A stretch of 53,637 bases of DNA, from NCBI RefSeq assembly GCF_018130215.1, contig NZ_JAFCKQ010000056.1, forward strand, positions 1-53,637, in the 5' to 3' direction. Origin of the DNA: Bradyrhizobium jicamae. GTDB lineage: Bacteria > Pseudomonadota > Alphaproteobacteria > Rhizobiales > Xanthobacteraceae. Below, one piece after another: positions 15,671 through 23,870 of this stretch. The notes below the pieces were generated by a model, which made no database searches, was not told the DNA's origin, and saw only the letters and a program-made list of their open reading frames with translations. Each line of letters opens with the position of its first letter. Positions within the stretch are counted from its first letter, which is position 1. A program made the position numbers and the translations under genes.

Positions 15671-16872
15671 GTGCGCAGGGCTCCCGTCGGTAACGGCTCT
15701 TCGACCAGCGCGAAGCGCCCGGTGGCGAAAGGCCGTGCCGGCGCGTCCTCGACCTTGACGATGCGTTCGCGCAGGCCGCGCTCGGCCAGCGTCAGGACGC
15801 GATGATGGCAATAGGGGTTGTTGCCGCGGCGGCCGAGCAGGGAATCCGATGTCCACGTGCAGCCGCCGCGGCACGCCTCGGCATAATAGCAGTCGCGGCA
15901 GAAGCCCCAGAGATCGCTGGTGCTGCGATCGCGGTTGAACTGCAGCGCCGGATGCGTCGCCCAGAGATCGGCAAGCGAGGCGCTGCGCACGTCGCCGGCG
16001 CCGTAGCGGTCGGTGGCAAGCGACGGACAGCCCTTCACCGTGCCGTCGGCCTCGAGCCCGATCACATTCTGCCCTGCCGGGCAGCCGCTGTAGTAGCCGC
16101 GGTCCGGACCGCGCCACAGCACGTCGTAGGGGCCGAAATAGCCGACATTGTTGCCGGGCAGCAGCACCAGGTCGCGCTCGCGCCCCTTCAGGTGCAACTC
16201 CGCCAGCAGCGGCATCAGGGTCGCGAGGTCGTAGGGCTGCAGGAGGATGTCCTCGTGATCGACCGCGTTGCCCATCGCGACCGTCAGCTGCACCTGCCAG
16301 TATTTCGCGCCGGCATCGATGATGACCTCCATCACATCAGGGAGATCGCGCATCACGGCCGATGTGATCTGGGTGTTGACGCTCGCGGTCAGGCCGGCGC
16401 GTCGGCACTCGCCGAGCACGCGCAGCGCCTCGCGGTACGAGCCCTTCACGCCGCGCAGGCGGTCGTGCAGCGGCTCGAGCCCGTCGACCGAGACGCCGAG
16501 GCCGAGCAGGCCGGCATCGGCGGCGGCGCGGATCATGTCGCCGGAGAACTTGTAGCCGCCGGTCTGCATCGTGCAGTCGATGCCGTGATCGCGGATCGCG
16601 CGGATGATGATGAGCCAGTCCCGGCGGATGAAGGCCTCGCCGCCGATGATCGAGATCTCGCGGGTGCCGAGCCCGGCGAGCTGGCGGATGACGTCGATGC
16701 ATTCGTCCGTGGTCAATTCCTTCGCGCGCTTGTGGCCGGCCCGCGAGCCGCAATGGATGCATTTCAGGTTGCAGGCGAGCGTCAGCTCCCACACCACGTA
16801 GACCGGCACGCAGCCGATCTGGTCGCTGAGGGAGAGCCGTCGTCGCGGCACGTCGTCGGGTGCTTGATCCAT
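15667..16872 (-). CDS. Radical SAM/SPASM domain protein, probable peptide or protein maturase
   Basis: A 401-residue radical S-adenosylmethionine enzyme. C34-x3-C38-x2-C41 binds the catalytic [4Fe-4S] cluster and GGEAF (77-81) is the SAM-contacting motif. The C-terminal SPASM domain is complete: C264-x12-G-x4-C282, then C325-x2-C328-x5-C334-x3-C338, and C355, enough for two auxiliary clusters. This architecture is typical of enzymes that modify ribosomal peptides or activate proteins. The gene sits between a 65-residue DUF1843-like protein (a candidate substrate) and a coupled zinc-ribbon gene. ATG at 16872 is preferred over a TTG six codons upstream. The reaction cannot be told from the sequence; SPASM enzymes with quite different chemistry share these motifs. 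Confidence 0.9.
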   Translation of the reverse strand: MDQAPDDVPRRRLSLSDQIGCVPVYVVWELTLACNLKCIHCGSRAGHKRAKELTTDECIDVIRQLAGLGTREISIIGGEAFIRRDWLIIIRAIRDHGIDCTMQTGGYKFSGDMIRAAADAGLLGLGVSVDGLEPLHDRLRGVKGSYREALRVLGECRRAGLTASVNTQITSAVMRDLPDVMEVIIDAGAKYWQVQLTVAMGNAVDHEDILLQPYDLATLMPLLAELHLKGRERDLVLLPGNNVGYFGPYDVLWRGPDRGYYSGCPAGQNVIGLEADGTVKGCPSLATDRYGAGDVRSASLADLWATHPALQFNRDRSTSDLWGFCRDCYYAEACRGGCTWTSDSLLGRRGNNPYCHHRVLTLAERGLRERIVKVEDAPARPFATGRFALVEEPLPTGALRT

Positions 16873-16968
16873 GGTCCGCGGCCTGTGCAATCACAGCGTT
16901 TTCAAGCGAAGCGCAGCCGCCGTCACCGGAGCGACAGGGAGGACGCGCTCCGATGACGTGCCGCCGCA

Positions 16969-16988
16969 GCCGGCCTTGTACGGCCGGC
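16969..16988 (-). promoter_or_regulatory. GC hairpin between the DUF1843-like gene and the radical SAM gene
   Basis: GCCGGCC (16969-16975) and GGCCGGC (16982-16988) form a perfect 7-bp stem with a 6-base loop, beginning two bases after the stop of the small upstream gene (minus strand). No U-run follows, so it may act as a partial terminator or as a 3' stabiliser that lets the small protein be made in excess over the enzyme. Confidence 0.5.
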
Positions 16989-16989
16989 G

Positions 16990-17187
16990 CTAGCCGCCCT
17001 TGGCCGCGATCGCGGTGTCGAGTTCCTTCAGGGACGCCTTGAGATCATCGGCGTCGGAACCGCTGTAATCCTTGAGCAGATCGTGGCCGACGGTCTTGTA
17101 GGCCTTCAGCGTGGAGAGGTCGGCGTATTTGCACTTGTCGCGAATGATGACGCCATAGAGCGGACGAATCGGGCCAGAGGTTGCCAT
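16990..17187 (-). CDS. DUF1843-like small protein, candidate radical SAM substrate
   Basis: A 65-residue soluble protein without signal peptide. PIRPLYGVIIRDKCKYADLS (residues 6-25) followed by TLKAYK resembles the DUF1843 pattern, in which a PLYGVxIxxA segment is followed by a G-D-L-x-x-M-K motif (here A-D-L-S-T-L-K at 22-28). The rest is a helical, charged stretch ending in AAKGG. It has one Cys (C19) and several Tyr and Lys in the conserved half. It lies 117 bases upstream of the radical SAM gene on the same strand, the usual place for a ribosomal peptide precursor. Family membership is from memory of the motif; the substrate role is inferred from context. Confidence 0.72.
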   Translation of the reverse strand: MATSGPIRPLYGVIIRDKCKYADLSTLKAYKTVGHDLLKDYSGSDADDLKASLKELDTAIAAKGG

Positions 17188-17423
17188 TGCGTGTCTCCAA
17201 ATGAGTTGGTTCTTCCAATATGAGCAGAGGAGAGCGGATCGCCTCTGCGGCCTTCAGCACGGCCCCCCAACGCGATACTGCGGGTCGATATGAGGGAATG
17301 CAACCTAAAAGTTAGTGATGGAACTTTACAGTCTAGGCGGTAGTCGAGCCGGCTGCGCTCTTCTGGCAAAGCCGGAATTCCGGATTATGTTCTAAAACGG
17401 TGCAGGGGAGCGACCGAGGGACC

Positions 17424-18251
17424 ATGGCGATGACGATGGATGGCAAGACCGTGTTGATCACCGGCTCGACCGATGGCGTCGGCCGCTATGTCGCGGTGAA
17501 GCTGGCGCAGGCCGGCGCGAAGGTCTTGATCCACGGTCGCGACACGGCGCGCGCGCAAACGCTCGTCGCTGACATCAAGCGGGTCAGCGGCCGCGAGCCG
17601 GTGTTCTATCAGGCCGACCTTTCCTCGCTTGCCGAGGTCCGCGAGCTGGCGGAGTTCGTGCTCGCCGATCATGACCGCCTCGACGTCTTCGTCAGCAATG
17701 CCGGCATCGGCTCGCTGAACGAGGGGCCGGCGCGGCAGACCAGCAAGGACGGCCACGAGCTGCGCTTTGCGGTGAACTATCTCGCCGGCTTCCTGCTCGC
17801 GCATATGCTCTTGCCGCGGCTGAAGGCGAGCGCACCGGCGCGTATCGTCAACGTCGCCTCGCTCGGACAGCAGCCGATCGATTTCGACGACGTGATGATC
17901 GTCAGGAACTACAGCGGCGGCCGCGCCTATTCGCAGAGCAAGCTGTCGCAGATCATGTTCACGATCGATCTCGCCGAGCAGTTGCAGGGATCCGGCGTCA
18001 CCGTGAATTCGCTGCACCCGGCGACCTACATGAACACGACGATGGTGCGCGCCAGCGGCACCACGCCGATGTCGACGGTGGAGCAGGGCGGCGATGCCAT
18101 CCTGCATCTGGTTCATGGCGAGGATGTCGCAGGCCAGAGCGGGCTGTTCTTCAACGGCATGAACCAGGCGCGTGCCAATCCGCAGGCCTATGATGCGGAG
18201 GCGCGCCGCCGCCTGAGGGCGCTCAGTCTCAAGCTGACGGGAATCTCCTGA
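17424..18251 (+). CDS. Short-chain dehydrogenase/reductase
   Basis: A 275-residue SDR with the N-terminal dinucleotide-binding TGSTDGVG (about 13-20), the NAG element in VSNAGIG, the Ser of NVASLG and the catalytic Y-x3-K in YSQSK. Length and the DFDDVMIVRNYSGGRAYSQSKL segment before the active site resemble the retinol dehydrogenase/protochlorophyllide reductase-like branch rather than FabG. Arg in IHGRD after the second strand suggests NADPH preference. ATG at 17424 is chosen over GTG at 17400, because GAGG sits just before it. It is divergent from the DUF1843 cassette and convergent with the Bug-type binding protein. Substrate unknown. Confidence 0.85.
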   Translation: MAMTMDGKTVLITGSTDGVGRYVAVKLAQAGAKVLIHGRDTARAQTLVADIKRVSGREPVFYQADLSSLAEVRELAEFVLADHDRLDVFVSNAGIGSLNEGPARQTSKDGHELRFAVNYLAGFLLAHMLLPRLKASAPARIVNVASLGQQPIDFDDVMIVRNYSGGRAYSQSKLSQIMFTIDLAEQLQGSGVTVNSLHPATYMNTTMVRASGTTPMSTVEQGGDAILHLVHGEDVAGQSGLFFNGMNQARANPQAYDAEARRRLRALSLKLTGIS

Positions 18252-18263
18252 GCTGCGCGGCGG

Positions 18264-19247
18264 TCAATGCGCCTTCGGGCTGGCGAGAGCGACGATGGTC
18301 CGCCACCGCGCCGTCTCGGCGGCAAGCATGGCGCCGAACGTGCCGGCGTCGCCCGAGATCGGGATCGCGCCGAGCTGGCCGATCTGCGCCTTGATCGCGG
18401 GGTCGGCGAGGGCGGCGTTGACCTCGCGATTGAGCAGATCGACGATCTCCCTGGGTGTTCCGGCGGGCGCACCGACACCGTAGAACGAACTGGTCTCGTA
18501 GCCGGCCAAGACGTCCGATATCGGCGGCACGTCGGGCAGCAGCTCGGAACGATCCCTGGTCGTCACGCCGAGTGCGCGGATCTTGCCGCCGCGCACCAGC
18601 TCGAACGACGAGGTGACGTTATCGAACATGGCCTGGATCTGCCCGGACATCAGGTCGGTCAGGCCGGGCACCGAGCCGCGATAGGGAACATGGACGAGAT
18701 CGACACCGGCCATCGCCTTGAACAGTTCGCCCGACAGATGCAGCGAGGTGCCGACGCCCGATGATCCGACGCTGACCTTGCCGGGATTGTTCTTCGCATA
18801 GGCGATGAATTCCGCGACGCTGTGCACCGGCAGATCGTTGCTGACAACCAGCACCAGCGGAATCCTCGCGACGCCGGCGACCGGGGCGATGCTCTTGCTG
18901 AAATCGTAGCGGATGGTCGGATCGAAGGAAGCGTTGATCGCGTTCGCCGTGCTGGTCAAGAGCAGCGTGTAGCCGTCCGGCGGCGAGGTGATCACGGCCT
19001 CGGTGCCGATGTTGCTGCCGGCGCCGGGCTTGTTCTCGACCACGAAGGGATGCCCGAGCCGCTCGGTCAGCCTCTGGCAGATCAGGCGCGACAGCACGTC
19101 GGTGGCCCCGCCAGCCGCATAGGGCACGATCCAGCGCACCGCGCGCGCGGGGTAGACGCCATCTGCGAGCGCCGGGCTGTGTTGCGCCGTGGCGGCAAGG
19201 CAGCCGGCACCGAACAACGAAAGGACGAACGCTCTGCGTGCAATCAT
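18264..19247 (-). CDS. Bug/TctC-type tripartite tricarboxylate transporter binding protein
   Basis: A 327-residue periplasmic solute-binding protein. After a signal peptide (MIARRAFVLSLFGAGCLAAT, cleaved before DGVYPARAVRWIVPYAAGG) come the family landmarks PGGATD-like AAGGATDVLSR, ENKPGAGSNIGTEAV and a C-terminal GAPAGTPREIVDLLNREVNAAL. Bug proteins bind small carboxylates or amides and usually outnumber the TctA/TctB membrane genes; here there is no TctAB nearby, so it is an orphan. ATG at 19247 is preceded by GGAGAAG and gives a normal signal peptide, unlike the longer frame up to 19292. Confidence 0.9.
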   Translation of the reverse strand: MIARRAFVLSLFGAGCLAATAQHSPALADGVYPARAVRWIVPYAAGGATDVLSRLICQRLTERLGHPFVVENKPGAGSNIGTEAVITSPPDGYTLLLTSTANAINASFDPTIRYDFSKSIAPVAGVARIPLVLVVSNDLPVHSVAEFIAYAKNNPGKVSVGSSGVGTSLHLSGELFKAMAGVDLVHVPYRGSVPGLTDLMSGQIQAMFDNVTSSFELVRGGKIRALGVTTRDRSELLPDVPPISDVLAGYETSSFYGVGAPAGTPREIVDLLNREVNAALADPAIKAQIGQLGAIPISGDAGTFGAMLAAETARWRTIVALASPKAH

Positions 19248-19487
19248 GGGGCTTCTCCGTTTGTCCTCAGCACATACGGTTCCCCGGTTCACGACGCACG
19301 ACTTTCACACGCATTTGGTAAAGGCGGCGTGGCGTTAACCAAAGAAACCGGAGCACAAGCGGTGCTGTCGAATTGGAATTAAGCATAGATGGGTAATGCG
19401 CGCCCGCGCCGGCGGGTTTAACCTTTGTCTTTGACATTCCCGGGCCTGCGCCCGGCTATAGCCATAAACGCGTGCGGTCGTGATCCG

Positions 19488-21284
19488 ATGACATCCAATC
19501 CACCCAACGGCAGTGAAGGCAAGGCAGCGTCGGCCAACAAGCGCTGGCTGAGGGCGATCGAGCTGACGGCGCAAATCGAGGCCGAGCCGCAGCGGCTGTT
19601 CGCCGACCTGATCGATGAATGGGCGGAGCGCAGCCCCGCGCAGGCCTGTCTGGTCTCGGACCGCGAAAGCTTCACCTATCGCGAGCTTGCGGAGCGTATC
19701 CACCGCTATGCGCGCTGGGCGCTGGCGGAGGACTTGGCGGTCGGCGACTGCGTCGCACTGTTGATGCCGAACCGGCCGGAGTATCTCGCGGCCTGGCTCG
19801 GGCTCAGCCGCGTCGGTGTGGTGGTCGCGCTTATCAACACCAACCTCGTCGGACCGTCGCTCGCGCATTGCATCAACGTGTCCCGCGCCAAGCATGTCAT
19901 CGTCGCGGCCGGGTTGCGCGAGGCGTTCGAAGGAGCCGCGCCGCTTCTTGCCGGGCGGCCGACGCTCCGCCTGCACGGCAGCGGCGACAAGGCCGACCTC
20001 ACGGAGGCCCTGGCCGGATACGATGTCGGGCCGCTGTCGGCGGCGGAGCGCCGTGCGGTCACGACCGAGCATCGCGCGCTGATGATCTACACCTCCGGCA
20101 CCACCGGGCTGCCCAAGGCGGCCAATGTCACGCATCGGCGGGTGCTGACCTGGGGACGCTGGTTCGAAGGGCTGATGGACGCGACGGCGGCGGACCGTCT
20201 TTACGACTGCCTGCCGCTCTATCATAGCGTCGGCGGCGTGGCGGCGCCGTGCAGCATGCTGAGCGCAGGCGCCTCGGTCGTGATATCGGAAAAATTCTCG
20301 GCGAGCCGCTTCTGGCACGATATCGCGCGCTGGGACTGCAGCATCTTCCAGTATATCGGTGAACTCTGCCGCTTCTTGCTCAAGTCGCCCGAGGCCGAGG
20401 CAGAGCGCACGCACGGGCTGCGCCTTGCCTGCGGCAATGGCCTCGCCGGCGACATCTGGGAGGCCTTCCAGTCGCGCTTCACCATTCCGCGGATCCTGGA
20501 ATTCTACGCCGCGACCGAGGGCAATTTCTCGCTCTACAATGTCGAGGGCAAACCGGGCGCCATCGGCCGCATCCCTCCGTTCCTCAAGCATCGCTTTCCG
20601 GCGGCGATCATCCGCCTCGATGCCGACGGCACGCCGCTTCGTACGGCCGAAGGATGGTGCGTCCCGTGTGCGCCTGACGAGGCCGGTGAAGCGATCGGGC
20701 GGATCGGAACGAAAGAGCAGCGCGGTGGCCAATTCGAGGGTTACACGGATGCTGCCGAGACCGACAAGAAGATCCTGCGCGACGTGTTCACGCAAGGCGA
20801 CGCCTGGTTCCGCACCGGCGACCTGATGCAGGTCGACCGCGCCGGTTATTTCCGTTTCGTCGATCGCTCCGGCGATACGTTCCGGTGGAAGGGAGAGAAC
20901 GTCGCGACGTCGGAGGTCAATGCGGTGTTGCTCGCATCTGCCGGCGTCACCGATGCCGTCACTTACGGCGTCACGATCCCCGGCGCCGATGGCCGCGCCG
21001 GAATGGCCGCGATCGTGGTCGGCGACGGCTTCGACATTGCGGCGATGTATCGTCATATGGAAGGCCGGCTGCCGTCCTACGCGCAGCCGGTCCTGATCCG
21101 CATCCGCACGACGCTTGATGTCACCGAGACGTTCAAGCCGAAGCGCGCCCAGCTCGTGAGCGACGGCTTCGATCCCGCCGCGGTCAGCGACCGCCTGTTC
21201 TATCGCGACGCGGCCGCTGCAACCTATCGGCCGCTCGATGCCGCGAAATTCGCCGGCATAGTGGACGGCACCTTACGCCTTTAG
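19488..21284 (+). CDS. FATP-like long-chain acyl-CoA synthetase
   Basis: A 598-residue AMP-forming ligase that would activate a fatty acid to its CoA thioester. The AMP-binding motif YTSGTTGLPKAANVTH lies near residue 200, EFYAATEGNFSLYN carries the A5 motif with the Y-x-x-T-E-G form typical of very-long-chain/FATP enzymes, and GDAWFRTGDLMQVDRAGYFRFVDRSGD the A7/A8 region. The N-terminal block PAQACLVSDRESFTYREL is usual. ATG at 19488 starts near the conserved part. Its stop overlaps that of the convergent GNAT-like gene by four bases. It lies next to an acyl carrier protein module and may supply its acyl groups, although stand-alone fatty acid catabolism is equally possible. Confidence 0.88.
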   Translation: MTSNPPNGSEGKAASANKRWLRAIELTAQIEAEPQRLFADLIDEWAERSPAQACLVSDRESFTYRELAERIHRYARWALAEDLAVGDCVALLMPNRPEYLAAWLGLSRVGVVVALINTNLVGPSLAHCINVSRAKHVIVAAGLREAFEGAAPLLAGRPTLRLHGSGDKADLTEALAGYDVGPLSAAERRAVTTEHRALMIYTSGTTGLPKAANVTHRRVLTWGRWFEGLMDATAADRLYDCLPLYHSVGGVAAPCSMLSAGASVVISEKFSASRFWHDIARWDCSIFQYIGELCRFLLKSPEAEAERTHGLRLACGNGLAGDIWEAFQSRFTIPRILEFYAATEGNFSLYNVEGKPGAIGRIPPFLKHRFPAAIIRLDADGTPLRTAEGWCVPCAPDEAGEAIGRIGTKEQRGGQFEGYTDAAETDKKILRDVFTQGDAWFRTGDLMQVDRAGYFRFVDRSGDTFRWKGENVATSEVNAVLLASAGVTDAVTYGVTIPGADGRAGMAAIVVGDGFDIAAMYRHMEGRLPSYAQPVLIRIRTTLDVTETFKPKRAQLVSDGFDPAAVSDRLFYRDAAAATYRPLDAAKFAGIVDGTLRL

Positions 21285-22156
21285 GGACCGTAGATCGCCA
21301 ATTCCGTATCCGCGAGATCCACGAGCCGCGGCCGATGTGGCCCCTTGAAATACTTCCGCCCCCGCGCCTGGCTGAAGTGGCCGGGAATGCCGGCCAGGGG
21401 ACCGTCGGCATCGAGGATCACGATCGGCTTGCCGCGCAGCAGGAGATACCGCCCCAGCGCGCCGGCGCAGGCGGCGAAGTCCGATATCGACGGGCAATAG
21501 GCAAGCTGCACCGCGGGCATCGGGATGAAGCCGCGCCGCTTGCGCAGCTGAAAAAAGATGAACGGCATCGCGCGTCCGTTGGCGCGGCAGACCAGGCTGA
21601 GATTGCCGTAGCCGGCATGGCGCCGCAGCATGGCGTCGTCCTCTGCGCGCAAGCCTTCAACCGGTGCGCTATCGGCGGTCACCCGCGCGATCGATATCGT
21701 CGCACCACGCCACGACAGAAACGGCAGCGCGAGAAACTGGCCACTGCACCAGCGCACGTAACCCTGCGCCTCGAGGATCGGCCAGGTCGGCCGTGCCGGC
21801 GTAATGTTGAAATAAGTGACGTCCTTGCGCTTCTGCACCATCGATGCAAACATCGCGCCGAAGTTGCGAAACGCGGGGTCGACGTACCAACTTGAAACAT
21901 TGCAGGTGTCGGCGACCACGCCATCGATCATTTTGCGGGCATAGATCAACAGCAGGCAGCCGACGGCCACGCCGTCATGCTCCATCAGATAGCCGAAGCG
22001 CGGTGCATTCGGCGGCACCTCGCGCGTCGCCTGGCGGTGCAATCCGCGCATCCAGTAGGTGCGGGGGCGGTACGCGAAACCCCGCGTCAACAGGTCGCCG
22101 ACAACGTCGAGATCCCGCTCGGTGATCTCGCGAGTACGGGGATGTGAGCCGGCCAT
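21281..22156 (-). CDS. GNAT-like acyltransferase of unknown specificity
   Basis: A 291-residue protein. The N-terminal half looks like a GNAT fold (TREITERDLDVVGDLLTRGF, then VAVGCLLLIYARK, NVSSWYVDPAFRNFGAMF and PILEAQGYVRW), but the acetyl-CoA loop Q/R-x-x-G-x-G/A is degenerate (FRNFGAMF). The second half (about 150-291) is not one I recognise; it may be a second GNAT-like lobe as in FemX or N-acyl amino acid synthases. ATG at 22156 is preferred to TTG at 22159. It is divergent from the acyl carrier protein gene with 99 bases between, so a shared regulatory region with the acyl-activation module is likely. Confidence 0.65.
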   Translation of the reverse strand: MAGSHPRTREITERDLDVVGDLLTRGFAYRPRTYWMRGLHRQATREVPPNAPRFGYLMEHDGVAVGCLLLIYARKMIDGVVADTCNVSSWYVDPAFRNFGAMFASMVQKRKDVTYFNITPARPTWPILEAQGYVRWCSGQFLALPFLSWRGATISIARVTADSAPVEGLRAEDDAMLRRHAGYGNLSLVCRANGRAMPFIFFQLRKRRGFIPMPAVQLAYCPSISDFAACAGALGRYLLLRGKPIVILDADGPLAGIPGHFSQARGRKYFKGPHRPRLVDLADTELAIYGP

Positions 22157-22255
22157 CAATTTACCCTGGCGCGCAAAAAGTCCGGTATGACGTGGTAAAT
22201 AGTCGCGGATAGGCCTATGTTCTTGTCATAGCCAGCACGGAAAGCAAAAGAGCTG

Positions 22256-22501
22256 ATGTCGATAAGGTTAAAGATCATTTCAGAAATGCAGCAGATTGCG
22301 CGCGAGCAGAACATCACGCTGCCGCCGCTTGACGACGATTTGCCGCTTCAGAGCACCAGTCTGGATTCCCTGGGCTTTGCGATCCTGGTCGCGCGACTCG
22401 AGGATGAACTCGGGCGTGATCCTTTCACGATTGCAGACGAAGCCGCGTTCCCCCTCACAATAGGCGACTTCGTCAGGGCCTACGAGAATGTCCCGGCCTG
22501 A
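22256..22501 (+). CDS. Acyl carrier protein
   Basis: An 81-residue carrier protein. The phosphopantetheine-attachment motif is S-L-D-S-L-G-F with Ser38 as the modified residue; the surrounding LPLQSTSLDSLGFAILVARL and acidic helix II LEDELG match ACPs. It is not the fatty-acid-synthesis AcpP, whose sequence differs strongly and which lies with fabF/fabG elsewhere; it is a specialised carrier. The downstream ligase starts within this gene (14-base overlap), so the pair is translationally coupled: the ligase very likely loads or serves this carrier. Confidence 0.9.
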   Translation: MSIRLKIISEMQQIAREQNITLPPLDDDLPLQSTSLDSLGFAILVARLEDELGRDPFTIADEAAFPLTIGDFVRAYENVPA

Positions 22502-23870
22502 CGTCAGGCCATTGCGCGGCTATCTTGGGACCGCTGCTGCGGGCCGCACGATGTCGGACGCGCATCGGCAGGTGTCGCTGACCGGGATGGCGGGGCAGAC
22601 CTGGCTCGGCGGAAGGCTGTTCGAGCTTACCGGCCGTTCGGTGCTGCTCGATCTTGGAACCCAGCTTCAGTCCGCGATCGGGCTCGCCGAGCTCGACGGT
22701 GTCGCGCAGCGGATGCTGCTGTTGCCGCCCGATGTCAGCGCCGATCATCTCGCCAGCCTGGTCAAGACGGTTGCGATCGACGCCGTGGTATCGGATGACC
22801 CGGCGCGCTGGATGGACAGCGGGATCGAGAACTTTGTCGCGACCACGGAGCCGCAGTCGGCATCCACGCCGACCGTCACAGCGCGCACGACGGAATGGCT
22901 GATGCTGACGTCGGGCACCTCGGGCGTGCCCAAGGTCGTCAGCCACACGCTCGCGGGCCTCAGCGGTGCCATCGTTGCTGATACGCTGGCGCCAACGTCG
23001 CCGGTTTGGGCGACCTTCTACGACATCCGCCGTTATGGCGGCTTGCAGATCCTGCTCCGTGCCATGATCGGTGGCGGATCGATGGTGCTGTCGGATCCGA
23101 AGGAAGCGATGGCCGACTGGGTCGCGCGCCTCCATGCGCATGGTGTGACGCATATTTCGGGCACGCCGACGCATTGGCGGAAGCTCTTGATGAGCGGCGC
23201 CGCCGATGGATTCGCGCCGCGCTATGTGCGGCTGTCCGGCGAGATCGCAGACCAGCCGATCCTCGATGCCTTGAAGCAGACCTTTCCCGCGGCATCGGTC
23301 GGGCATGCCTATGCCTCGACCGAGGCGGGCGTCGGCTTTGCCGTCAATGACGGCCGCGAAGGTTTCCCCGAGTCGATGCTCAATGGCGGCTGCGAAGGCG
23401 TCGACATGAAGATCGAGGACGGCTCGCTGCGCATTCGCTCGGGTCGCGTCGCGACCGGCTATGTCGGCTCCGGCATCCCTGCACTGACCGATGCCGACGG
23501 ATTTGTCGACACCGGCGATATGGTGGAAGTCCGCGGCGGCCGTTGCTATTTCGTCGGCCGCCGCGGCGGCATCATCAACATCGGCGGCCGCAAGGTTCAT
23601 CCCGAGGAGATCGAGGCCGTCATCAACAGCCATCCCGGCGTGCGGATGTCACGCGCGCGGGCGCGGAAGAGCCCGATCACCGGTGCGATCGTCGCCGCCG
23701 ATATCGTGCTGGCCGAAGGTTATTCGTCCGGCGACAGCGATGCGGTGCGCGACGGTGTGCTCGCGATCTGTCGCGCAGCACTGGAGCCGCACAAGGTGCC
23801 GGCCGTGGTGCGGTTCGTGCCAACGCTGGCGGTGACGTCGGCCGGCAAGCTGGCGCGAACAGATGCGTAG
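22488..23870 (+). CDS. AMP-forming acyl/aryl ligase paired with an ACP
   Basis: A 460-residue ANL-superfamily adenylating enzyme, shorter than usual acyl-CoA synthetases (about 500-550) because the N-terminal subdomain is reduced. The P-loop TSGTSGVPKVVSH lies at about 141-153, GHAYASTEAGVGF carries the A5 motif, TGDMVEVRGGRCYFVGRRGGIINIGGRKVHPEEIE the A7-A8 hinge, and SAGKLAR near the C-terminus the A10 lysine. It overlaps the ACP gene upstream by 14 bases and the reductase downstream by 8, so it probably adenylates a carboxylic acid and transfers it to the ACP or to CoA. Its acid is unknown. Confidence 0.87.
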   Translation: MSRPDVRPLRGYLGTAAAGRTMSDAHRQVSLTGMAGQTWLGGRLFELTGRSVLLDLGTQLQSAIGLAELDGVAQRMLLLPPDVSADHLASLVKTVAIDAVVSDDPARWMDSGIENFVATTEPQSASTPTVTARTTEWLMLTSGTSGVPKVVSHTLAGLSGAIVADTLAPTSPVWATFYDIRRYGGLQILLRAMIGGGSMVLSDPKEAMADWVARLHAHGVTHISGTPTHWRKLLMSGAADGFAPRYVRLSGEIADQPILDALKQTFPAASVGHAYASTEAGVGFAVNDGREGFPESMLNGGCEGVDMKIEDGSLRIRSGRVATGYVGSGIPALTDADGFVDTGDMVEVRGGRCYFVGRRGGIINIGGRKVHPEEIEAVINSHPGVRMSRARARKSPITGAIVAADIVLAEGYSSGDSDAVRDGVLAICRAALEPHKVPAVVRFVPTLAVTSAGKLARTDA

